A stretch of DNA of 64,000 nucleotides from Poa pratensis (taxonomy: Eukaryota > Streptophyta > Magnoliopsida > Poales > Poaceae), in assembly GCA_947311845.1 (NCBI GenBank), contig CAMZMU010000048.1:20140693-20204692 (forward strand), in the 5' to 3' direction. The translations under genes were made by a program, and so were the position numbers. Below are positions 46,441 through 57,104 of the stretch, piece after piece. Numbering within the stretch: the stretch's first letter is position 1; each line of letters opens with the position of its first letter. The notes beneath the pieces are model-generated. The model searched no databases and was not told where the DNA came from. It worked only from the letters and a program-made list of their open reading frames with translations.

Positions 46441-46790
46441 GACCCGATAATGTGGAGCGAAAATCTGTCTAGCTACGGGAGAGCGTATCGGACTATCGGG
46501 TGCTCATGGTACTTCCAACCCCCAAACAACCAGATTGTAAAAATTCTGCAAGGAAATACCATATTGGTAACGGAAACTAAATTTGAATAAGTTAAAAATA
46601 GTTAACACTTTTAACACAGTATAAACAATCTTACAATTTGCAATAAACCGAACGAACATTCTAACTTGAAGAATTCCTTAGAGGAACTCGGATTTATCTT
46701 TAAGACGAGCGATGCTAACGGTACATGTAAATCTATAGAGACCGCAACTAGCACAAAGTTCACAATTGCAGCCATGAAATTACATCATTT
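46441..46790 (+). repeat. Diverged direct repeat, copy 1
   Basis: It shares an ordered set of blocks with 49311-49720: ATCGGGTGCT, CTTCCAA, ACAACCA, AAACAATCTTA, a GAGCG then GGTAC, TGTAAA, and CTAGCACAAA. The direction is the same. Similarity is patchy. Type unknown. Confidence 0.5.
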
Positions 46791-46979
46791 TATAGAGATA
46801 ATGAAGACCATCTAGTCTAGCATCCGGCTAATGATGTTCTTCACGGTTTATTTCATAGCTGAAAGTCGATGTTCAGTTTTGTCAATACTAATAAGGACAA
46901 CTTGATTATTAGGTCAGCCACTAACAAAGGATCTAGTGCAAGCCGGATGGACTGCTGGAAGAAATATGTTTTTCTTATT

Positions 46980-48483
46980 TGCAGGATCCGAGTCAAAGGT
47001 TCAGTCGGGCTGCATCATGGGACGCATATATGGAGGCACTTGTAACATTGTTATCAAGTTGGCAAGAGAGAAAACTACAAAGGCTTAGTGCTGAAGAGTT
47101 AAAAAAGAAGAACATGGCATAAGGAGAGCCACCAGGACAAGAATGATGTGCAAGTTTCTGTCGCAAGAAAATCTATAAGAATATAGAAAGAGAAGAATGA
47201 AACCGAGAAGCAATTGAGCCGAAGGTTTGCATTGCCGCGCCTAAGTTTTCGGTTGGCACATTATTCAAATTATTCGACCATGCCACCAATGCCTTTGTCA
47301 TGGAGTTCACCACCAGGTATGATTGGTTACCCCCATGGGTTTATTTTGATCCATGGATGCATCATAATTCTTTACATCATGGAAGGGTATTACCAAGTCA
47401 ATATACATTTGATTAGTTGCAATATTATTACTAATCTAAGAGCCGAAATTCATGAAGTTCGCAATCAGATTTATCATTTTATTTACTTATTTCGGCTACA
47501 CACTTTGGTGGATGATTTATGCATGCCCTTGAGGAAAATATATGTGGCCGATAACTTTTTATCGTCCTAAGAGATTATACAAGCATGGTCGATGGAGTGT
47601 TGACATCGTCCTGAGAATGCAAATTATTTTTTGGCACGCAAGCTCTGCCAAAAAACAGGGGGGCATGTGTTGACGACCAATTTTGGCTTAGAAGAAATCA
47701 TCTTCACAATAACAGGACGAAACAAAGGCTAACTAGTACATGTACTAGTCAACTTCAGGATTTGGGCCATTTCAGGATGAAATAGAGCCTAACTAATACA
47801 TGTACTAGTAAGGTTTAGAATTTCGGCCAAAACTAGGACATAAAACAGATATTCGAGACCAGATGAGCGTTCAATATGGCGTCGGATGAAACAACACATT
47901 AAATGAAAGTTCTTCGTTTTTTCGAGACGAACAACTTTGTCTTTTACGGGATTTCGATCTGAGGTGATTAACGCCCTAAAAAATGACCCGCAAGGTGCAG
48001 CCAGTTTTTAGACCGAACAGTTTTAGAAAACTCGGGTCACCATCCGAATTGGGCCCAAATTAGGATTTTGGACGTGGATCCAATCTCTTTATTTGCGCGG
48101 GAAGTCCAGCTGCCCCTTATATATATGAGGGGTGACGGCCGATTGATCCAACACCAATCGAACAAACACATCTAGTACTTTTTCGTGTTCATGTACTTTT
48201 ATCCCTCTCCCTTGTATCTTGCTTCTCGTTCTTCGCCGTTCTTCAAGATTTGGAGGCTGCGAATCCACGAGGCTCTAGGGGCGGTCAGGCCAACCTAGGG
48301 CAGCCCATAGCCGCCGCGAGCCCTGACGGGTCCCTCCCGGACGAGCGGGGTTTCGGGTCTACAAAAGCGTCCACCGGACTATCTTGCGTATCGCGCTTCC
48401 GGCGAGCCTCCCTCGGCGCGTGCTGCCGCGTATCGCGCTCGGCGTCGAGGGTACACGGGTGACGTGTTCGTGTGCGAACAACA
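46980..48483 (+). mobile_element. 3' part of a gypsy-type LTR retroelement with its LTR
   Basis: A polypurine tract AAAAACAGGGGGGCA (47651-47665) is followed by TGTTGACG, the probable LTR start at 47668. The LTR carries a TATATATGAGGGG promoter-like block near 48116 and ends near CGAACAACA at about 48483. Upstream internal sequence (47000-47650) has only broken frames with no enzyme motif. The left half and 5' LTR are missing. The family is inferred from layout only. Confidence 0.5.
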
Positions 48484-49310
48484 ATGTTGGGTCCTCTTAT
48501 GAAGTTGCCATAGACCCGAAAGTTGTGCATTTCTGCACTCATGGATAAAGAACTTCGTGAACTACAATATGTTCTTGTGAGGAAATGAGACCTCGACTCA
48601 CATTCTCAACGGGCAACTACTCAATGGGCATGCTCCTGTTTTAGCACTTTGTCCTTAAACACCAATCATGTTGATCATCCGACTGGTGCAGCGTATTTTA
48701 GCTATTTAATTAGGCAAAACATAGTACTATGAAAATGCATATGTGTACTGTGAATGTCGCCTTGTTTATAGCTAATGGTTCCACACGGTTATCGTTTGCT
48801 CTTGATGGGTAGAACTGTAGAAGCACATCCGTTTACCTATATCAAATTCACACACTGCTTTTATGACCGTGACCTACACAATGTTTTTTTTAGATAAAAG
48901 GCTCAAAGAGCCCAACTTTAAATTAATAAAACTCCCAACGGCAAGTTTACATAGTAATGAAAAACAGCAAGCAACTCAAACACAAAACACAGGAAAAAAA
49001 AAGAAGAACAACTTGAGCGCCGAGGCCCTTGTCCAGCCCTGTAGTCTGACCGGAGAAGAGGCTAAGTCAGTGAAGGATGCACATCATTGAGGAAACTCAC
49101 ACTGTGGTCAATCACCAGGGGGCCAAGCCATGTCGCAATGCCATCCGTTTCCACCTCCGAAGAAAGCCAAAAGTCCTCGTCGATAACATGACTACATTAC
49201 AAACTACCTAAGCAACAATCTGTTAAAGATGCCCAAATGCGCACATTATTGCCTCTCAGCCCAGCAGAAGGGCTTGGCCCAGGGCACGCAGCTGGATTCG
49301 GGAATGGCAA
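48484..49310. other. Degenerate repeat region, possible antisense LINE 3' end
   Basis: At 48881 a T-rich run (TTTTTTTAGATAAAAGGC) opens a stretch that reads as a LINE tail on the minus strand. No coding domain follows. The rest has no recognised feature. Confidence 0.35.
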
Positions 49311-49720
49311 TGGGCTTGCCTCCCGAGTCCCGACAGTGTGCGATGGAAATCCGTCTTATCGAACGCGTATCGGGTGCTTTTGTCACTTCCAAGTTTGAAC
49401 CCCTACACAACCACATTATTAAGGTTGTAAAACATTATGTAAAATATAGCATATATAGGTAAATAAAAATTATAAGGATCTAATGTTTAATTCCTAACAT
49501 AAATAGATATAAATATCGGTAAGATATAAAATACTTACCACTTATGACACACTAAACAATCTTAAAATTTATATGAAACTCAAGTCAGTTCCATCTAGAA
49601 AAGTTCCTCCAAACACTGAGATATAATTTCTTAGCCGAGCGGCGGCGCTGAAGGTACTTGTAAACCTAAATATGCTGCAGCTAGCACAAAATTTATAGTT
49701 GAAGGCATGAAAAGTTATTT
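49311..49720 (+). repeat. Diverged direct repeat, copy 2
   Basis: Partner of 46441-46790. The blocks are in the same order and orientation, with the gypsy remnant and LINE tail between them. They could be an ancient duplicated flank or two insertions of one unknown repeat. Confidence 0.5.
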
Positions 49721-50008
49721 TTAGGCAAAATAGCTCTTTATTCACGGTTCCATTAGATCCCCTTCAGTGTTTTCTACCGCAGTAAAAGCAAATTGGTGGC
49801 CCACATGTGCTTCACAATTAAATGACGACGGTGCCATTCCACCCAAGTGGAACTGATGGACAACAACAGAATGGGCCTGTAACTGTACCGACTTGTTCCG
49901 TCTAACTGTAATCTCTCCGGCTCTCCCTCCCCAGACTGATCAGATGCAACAATTCATATGATTCACACATACAAAAAAAGATTTGCAAAAAATGCAACAA
50001 TTCATATA

Positions 50009-50080
50009 CTCTCTCCGTCCTAAAATAACAGCCTCAGATTTGATATAAAATATGAGACAATTATTTTGGAACAGAGGGAG
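50009..50080. mobile_element. 72-bp Stowaway-like MITE
   Basis: CTCTCTCCGTCCTAAAATAA at the left pairs with TTATTTTGGAACAGAGGGAG at the right, a typical Stowaway end. A TA precedes it; the right flank has changed to CA. Confidence 0.75.
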
Positions 50081-50127
50081 CATTAACGAGTTTGCAAAAA
50101 GTGATGTGAAGCAAGTATCGGGTGTCA

Positions 50128-52573
50128 GGGCATCTCTACTCGTTTGGCCCCCCAGGCCGAGATCCGGCGCTAAAATTGGCCGCCTGGGGGCGCCGGATCT
50201 ATTTCTCGGCCTGAGGGCGCCGATTCCCACCCGCACGCCGAACTCGCCCCCCAGCCGGTGATTTCGCCCCAAATTCGACCAAATATTCACATAACCAAAT
50301 TCGACCAAATATTCACATAGTTCAACATACAAATCAATACGCCGAATTGTGCCTGCCGCGCGATGAGGCCGGCGAGACAGGCGAGGATCATCATGTGTTC
50401 TTCGTCATCGATGTCGGCTTCAGTTTCCTCTTCCAGCAGTTCGGCGAGCATCTCCTCGTCGTTGGAGTCCATGGCCGGTGAGACAAAACGCCGAACACCT
50501 TGCGGGCGGGGTGGGCGCGAGGTGGGCGAGGTAGCGGCGGAGCTTGTTTTTGCGGCTGGATTCGCGGCGGAGGGAGAGGAGGCGGTGCCCGCGGCGAGAT
50601 GGAGCAGGGTGGTGGCCTTCCTACAGGCTTGTTTGCGCTAGAGGGAGAGGGCTGGTGCCAACGGCGACATGGTGGCGAGGCAAAATTGTATCGCGGGAGG
50701 GCGAGCAGGTGTGGGGAAAGTGTGCCGTTTGGCCGACAAGTCTGGCTCACACTCGCCTTTCTTTCCGCCGGAGCCCCCAATCGCCCCCCAGCGCGCTGGG
50801 TTTGGCCTCGGAGCGCCGGACGAAAAAAGGCCCAATCCGGCGCTTTTTGGGCTCATGGGACGCGATGAAGGGGATCGTATGCAGAAAACAAAAAATTTCC
50901 TAACAGCGATAACCTAAATAGCCAAGATCTATTACTATGCAGATATAGATTAACGGAGGAGGGTCGATGTACATACCCTTGTAGACCAAAAAGCGGGGAT
51001 TACGCTCCCGCACAAGCGTTGTCGATGAAGCCGACGTAGCTGACCTCAAGGTCGTGAAGACGAACTTCTCCAAGTGCCGCACGTGCAGCACCTCGTAGCT
51101 CTACACATGTACGGTGTAGACGACGACCTCCGGGCTCCGATCCAGCAAAGCAGCGGAAGCAGAAGACTTGGACCGAAGAAGACCAGCAGCACGGCGGTGT
51201 GCGTATGGTGGAGAAAACCTCAACCTAAGCGCAACACCAATTGCGGAGTCACGTCCGAAGGTGTGTGTGAGAGAGAGGATTTTCTGGGTCAATTTCCAAG
51301 GCATGGGGGCACCCCTATATAAAGGCGGAGGAGGGCTGCCACCCTTGGTGGCTTAGCCATGTGGGACTAAACCCCACATGGCCAGCCGCACCAAGTGGTG
51401 CGCCTCGGCCCACCTAGGCCGGTCGGCCTCCCTCTCCCCTTGGGGTGCGGCTCCCCCCTCTTGGGCCTCTTTTTCGGGAGATGGCCCATTTAAGGTTGGG
51501 CTGCCTTTAAAAATAAAATAAAAATATATTTATTAATTACTTACTCTAATTAATAATAAATACATATTACTTTATTTATTCTAGCTCCGAAATATATTCC
51601 GTTGCCCTCCGAAGTCCATCGGATATGTCCCGGAACATTTCCAGTGCTCTTCTCTCTATTTTCTCTTATGCGTCCAATCTAATATAAACGTCGCCTACCC
51701 TTAAGTGTGCCACCCTACGGTTCGGGATCACTCCAGACATGATCGAGACCCATCTTCGATCAATGAGTAACAGCGGGGTCTGGAAACCCATGATAGCCCC
51801 TGTGCGTCCACGAATGTCTTTGTCGTTTGAACCTTAAACGTCAAGTCTTATACCTTTTGCCTGACGATACTTAGTTTGTCCGAGACTTGATCTCCGGCAT
51901 CATGATACCGAGCTCGATCTCGTTATCGACAATTCTATCTTTACTCCTCTGTGATATTACATCCTCGTGACCTAGTCACATGCTTGCAAGCTCATTGATG
52001 CAATCTCACCGAGTGGGCCCAGAGTATCTATCCTCCTATATGATTGGCAAATCCCGCTCTTGATCACACGCCTCAACCTATTCTTTCGGATACCTGAGAG
52101 GGACACCTTTATTGTCACCCTGTTTAAGGTGTGACGTTTGATGCAATCAAAGTATCTTCCAGAGATAGTGATTAAATATGATCTCACGGTCAAATGCCTA
52201 AGTACTACGTTTTCTATATATTGGGTGTGCGTACATCACATCATTCACCTAATGATATGACTCCATTATCAATTGGCATCCATGTCCATGATCAGGAAAC
52301 TTTGATCATCTGTTGATCTCAATGGACTAGCAAAGAGGCTACTAGGGACCTGGTTGTTTACATACCACACGTGTATTAATGTTTCCGCTCAATACAGTTA
52401 TAGCATGGTATAAAACGTATTATGAACAATCGGAGATATGATAAATAAAATATCTTTATTAATTGCCTCTAGGGCATATCTCTTTCATGCGACAGGTCGG
52501 AAAACGGCGCTATTTCGCCATCCAGAGCCGAAAAAGTGGCCTGGAGGGGGCGCTGGGACGAGTGGAGATGCTC
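50128..52573. mobile_element. PIF/Harbinger-type element split by a solo LTR
   Basis: The left end GGGCATCTCTACTCGT mirrors the right end, which reads GAGCATCTCCACTCGT on the other strand. Both are followed by CCAGGC-rich sequence. TCA flanks both sides, matching the 3-bp TNA target of this superfamily. On the minus strand at 50287-50472 an ORF starts MDSNDEEMLAELLEEE, the acidic start typical of grass Harbinger transposases, and then decays. After removing the nested LTR the element is about 0.84 kb and non-autonomous. Confidence 0.65.
50880..52487 (-). mobile_element. About 1.6 kb solo copia LTR (Angela/BARE-like)
   Basis: Read on the minus strand it begins TGAAAGAGATATGCCCTAGA, followed by GGCAATTAATAAAG, which resembles the start of Triticeae Angela/BARE LTRs. 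It ends at about 50880 in CA. It carries a promoter-like CTATATAAAGG near 51313 on the plus strand and no primer-binding site or internal region, so it is a solo LTR left by recombination. A clear 5-bp target duplication could not be identified. Confidence 0.65.
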
Positions 52574-53594
52574 TCATGTGTCGTGCACGTGCTATTCCAT
52601 TCAGACACCCCGAACACTACAAAAAATTGATTTGCATTGAATAATCAACCAGACAAGTAACCCCATCAGATGTCATTTAGAGTCATAACGTACACACCCG
52701 TGTACCACTAAAAGGACCAAACCACACCTAAACTGGATGCTTAGTACAATAACAAGTGCATATTTCATGGAACCTTGTTTAAAAAAAAAGACATATTTCA
52801 TGGATCGAAAAGATTGTTCCGACATGCGATACACTACACCATTCAGGTTTACTGGAACACTAGAGGAAAGCTGATAAGCAATGAATAGTTAACTGTAAAT
52901 CCCCACACCCTTTTTACCATTAACTTGAGCAGGTGGTCCGGCGATGTCCCGCATCTTGTGTCCTTTTGACGATTTCCGAGCAACTTTTGGTCATCACCTC
53001 TTCCTGGACATATGGTTTTGTTATGTCTCTGTCTGTGGCAAATACCGCAAAATTGTGTTCTCTTGCTCATAATCCCCACATATTGTGCCTTGTCCCTTGT
53101 GCTGCCCCACGGTTCTTTGTCTGAGCCTTCAAACTGGCCAATCAGATAACCGAAACGTCAAGCTCTTGTCAGCAGATTGTTCTTTTGTCGCATGTTGATT
53201 ATTCCGCCAGGCGATCCTCAAGCTCTAGTCCATCTCTTGCTTCATTGAAAGTCGATTATTCTACCAGACGATCCTCAAGCTCTAGTCCATCTCTTGCTTC
53301 ATTGAAAGGGGCCATCGTCGCCATCGCATCTCTGGAAATACCAGTCAGCTTTTATAGGCTTCTGCGCTAGCATTTCCAAGCCTCTTTCAGTTCAATTGCA
53401 TGCATATATGGAGTGGAACAACTATACATGGAAGAGCTCTTTGTAACTTGGTCTTTCTGGCATTGAACTAGCTAGATGCAGGAAGTATGTCTCGTGCACC
53501 GCTTCAAAATGTGTCGAGCCAGTATCTCCTTTATGTGCTACTAGTCCATCGCCTGAAAAAGGAGTGGAGAAGCAAATTAGGAACGTGGAAAATC
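52574..53594. other. Intergenic stretch with one tandem repeat
   Basis: No gene recognised. It holds the 57-bp tandem duplication listed next. Confidence 0.5.
53197..53310. repeat. 57-bp tandem duplication
   Basis: GATTATTC, CGATCCTCAAGCTCTAGTCC and TCTTGCTTCATTGAAAG occur in order at 53197-53253 and again at 53254-53310, with about three differences. Confidence 0.92.
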
Positions 53595-54649
53595 GAGTAA
53601 ATGGCATGGGCGGTACCACAACTTGTCGCGCGTGTGCAGATAAGTCACTCAACTCGCAAAACGGACGAACCGGTCACTGAACTCTTCAACCGTGTGCAGA
53701 TAGGTCACAAACGCGCCACGTAAGCCGGTTTTTCGTTTAAACCGGTCACGCGCGACACATGTGAGCTTCACCACGGTCAGAAATTCACAGAAAACCCCTA
53801 CTGAGAAAATAGAAGGGCTCTTTTGCATATGTTTTAAATTTTTTTTTTTGATCGAGCTCCGGCGACGCACATGGCAGCGGAGGAGGGCTCGCGGGGATGC
53901 GCTGTTTCGCGTGCTCGACGCGGACGGACATGGGGAACCAAATGGGGGCGTAGCCGCTGCAGAAAGGTCACCGGAGATCGGTCCACGACGAGCTACCGCG
54001 GCGGCGCATGGCGGCGACCGGCGGGAGCGAGCTACAGAGCGAGGGAGAGAAAGTGGAGAGGTCTGGGAGGATCTTATCCTCGTCCTGAGCAGTATGGCGT
54101 AGTCGACGAGGTCGGAGAACGTCGAGGGCGACCGGAGTGAGCTCGCCGGCGGCGGGGAATATCCGGTCGATTCGATTGATTCGCGTCGTACCGGCAAGAG
54201 ATACTTGGAGGGAAGGTAGAGGAGGAAGAGGCCGAGCTTGTAGCATCTTCGGAGGAGCTTGGGGAGGTCGGGAACAGCCGGGCTAGGCGGCCATGGCCGC
54301 GGTGCTATCCATGGTCGCGTACAGGGGAGGACGAAGAAGACAGGGACATTTCCTTTTTTTTTTTGACATAAGAAATTTCCTTATTCTTTTCTTTCTCTAT
54401 TTCTGCCTTTTTTTTTCTCTGACCGCATAGGAATTAGAAAGATAGGGGTTCCTTGCAAGATGACTGACCGCCTAAGATCTCACGTGACCCTCACGTGCCG
54501 GGTCGAACAGAAAAACCGGCTGACGTGGCGCGTTTGTGACCTATCTGCACACGGTTGAAGAGTTCAGTGACCGGTTCGTCCGTTTTGCGAGTTGAGTGAC
54601 TTATCTGCACATGCGCGACAAGTTGTGGTACCGCCCATGCCATTTACTC
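53595..54649. mobile_element. 1,055-bp Mutator-type (Pack-MULE-like) element with 9-bp target duplication
   Basis: TGGAAAATC flanks both sides exactly (53586-53594 and 54650-54658). The inverted repeats start GAGTAAATGGCATGGGCGG and match for about 135 bases with two differences. Long arms and a 9-bp duplication are diagnostic of Mutator elements. No transposase is present. The interior (53860-54330) is GC-rich and carries overlapping open frames on both strands, as in Pack-MULEs holding a piece of a host gene, but I do not recognise the donor. Confidence 0.88.
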
Positions 54650-54729
54650 TGGAAAATCAAAACAAAACAAACCAGCAACTAGTAAACAGACTCAACACCT
54701 TGAGCACATCGCAACACAAGTCGTGATGG

Positions 54730-56050
54730 GATTTGGTTAACCCTTTCTGTTCTGGATACTAACCTACTGAACCGTTTTATGTAAATGGTAAAAATGGTTA
54801 ACCATTAGGTTAATAAGGTTAGAAATGGTTAACCATTGGTTATTCAGGTTCGAACCATTTTTAACATTACAAAAAGATGGCAAATACTTGCAAACCGCTT
54901 AAACTGGAGGCATGTACGCAAAAAATAATAATAATAGGCATGTAGCATTTTACTTCAGAATACAAAGCCATAGGATCCGACATACAAAAATGTCATAGCA
55001 TCAAATCTGTAGCAGCAACCAGCCATAGGATCCGACATACAAAAATACCATACCATCAAATATGTAGCGGCAACCAGCCATTTAATTTAGGTAACAGAAC
55101 AAAAATGCACCTAGTAAAGTACTAGTAACACCTCCATAGCCTCCGTAAAGCAGAACATTGGCAGCAGAATTTTACTTCAGAATATACGAAAGCAACAGCT
55201 CAACGCAATCTCCTGCCCTCACACTCAGCAGCATTGCCCTCACGCCCAACTCAGCAGCAACCAGTGGATGTGATCAATCTCTATCTGAATCACGCAAAGG
55301 CAATGCAAATAAGTATAACTAATCATGAAGTAGTCAACATTCACCAAGTATGTCAAAACAGGATACACACAACAAAATAAGTAATTAGTTCAATTACCTG
55401 GCTGAATAGAGAGACCTTCGTCACCAAGTATGTCATACACGGATGCCATACTAAGATTAGTCGCATCTACGTAAAAAGAATGACATAAAAAGTGTTAGAA
55501 TTGTAAACTCGAGACATTACAAGATTCAAGACAAAAGAAAGAAGTGCTCGAATCAATAAATATGATTAGAAGGCAGGAGGTCTCACTTGATGTACGAAAC
55601 CAATCTTGTAGACAAATGAGTGCCTCAGCTGTGTCTGGGGTCAACCGGCTTCTGAAATCAGAGATAACTCTACGGCCTGTGCTGAATGCCGACTCTGATG
55701 CAACTGTAGACACAGGAACAGCCAAAGCATCTCTATCCATGCTAGCAAGAATAGGGTACTCGACTGAATTAGCTTTCCACCAAGCTAGGATATCAAACTT
55801 ATCAATTCGAGCTAGTGGAGGCTTTAACCAGTAAGCATCAAGCTCAGTTGATCCCACACTTGTCGAACGGCGGAGGGGCGGAGGGCGGGCGGACGGCGGA
55901 GGTCGAGCGTATGGGATAACCTTTGGTTAGAAGGGGATCGAACCCTTTGAACCTTTTGGATTTTGCGGTTAACCACCCGGCCCATTGGGCTTATTTTTGG
56001 GTTTGGTTAACCGAACCATTGGTTAAACGGGAACGGTGCCCATCTATAAA
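54730..56050 (-). mobile_element. Degenerate hAT element with transposase C-terminus
   Basis: The minus strand at about 55600-55857 encodes FDILAWWKANSVEYPILA, then SESAFSTGRRVISDFRSRL. This is the hAT dimerisation domain at the C-terminus of Ac-type transposases. Outer parts carry GGTTAACCA-rich sequence near both ends (54740-54860 and 55920-56040). The DDE and BED zinc-finger parts were not found, so it is a deletion derivative. Exact ends were not resolved. Confidence 0.65.
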
Positions 56051-57104
56051 CACAAGACATCCATGTGTGGGTAGTGGGTACTGGCCAGACTTACAATCAA
56101 ACTCCAGTCCGTCATCCATCATTTTCACTCGAAAAACCACCAAGCTCCACTTCTCGGTCTTCTCCGCCTGGCAGTGTAGAGCTTGTTCTTTTCCACCTCT
56201 TCAATGTCGTAGTAACCAGACTCATACACAATATTACCAAACTGCTCAAACTTCGCCCTGTATATCTTGCGTGTCAATCAAAAGGCAGGTTTAAGATGGC
56301 ACTATTTTTTATTTGCACAAATTAGGAGTAGCACAAAAGTGTCAAGAAGCTTAAGACTAATTTGATACTCCTAGATTGCATTATTGAAGATGTGATAATG
56401 TTTGATTTGCCAGATCCATCTGCAGCAATGGTTCAAAATAATGAAAATCCTGGCACATTAAATCTGTACCACCGTGGGGGACAATATTTAGGAAACGATA
56501 TTGTTCAATGCGGACGTAAGACCATCATGAATATCTAGAACCATCATAGTTTGGGACACAGCTTTGGTGTGGCCCGTTGTTTCAGATTCTCAACGCAAAT
56601 ATGACAAAAGTTACATGAAACGAAACAATTTTGAAACAAAAAACTTATCTGTCATCACCATCGCTCTGCCAACCACCCTACAGACCACGCTGTCCCCTCA
56701 ATGATTTATGTCTGTACAAAGAAAATCTAGATTTCATGTTCCACGAACCACTTGAAAAGTGCGGCGTTATGTACCAGTGGTACATACAAAAACTTACGGC
56801 CCGCGCGAATGTCGACAAAGACCGCATTCACAAATCACAGCGTGACATGGACGCTCCAGATAACATGACTATCTGTGCTCGGGTGTCAAAACATAGATAT
56901 ATATCTAGTTTACAACATGGAAATCAGTCAGATGTACAACACAAGTGCCCCCATCCGTTTACAAAATTTTCAACAACAGGGGATCTAGAAATGTACATAA
57001 CTGTTATGTACTTACATTTACAAACCACACTCAGCCTAGAGTACACACACAGGGCCGACGAAGCTTTCTCATCTTGGAAGGGGCTTCCTGGATCAAACGC
57101 GGTC
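56051..57104. other. 3' flank of LCB1
   Basis: Contains the LCB1 3' UTR next to the gene. The plus-strand open frame 56631-57140 overlaps the last exon in antisense and shows no family signal. Confidence 0.5.
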
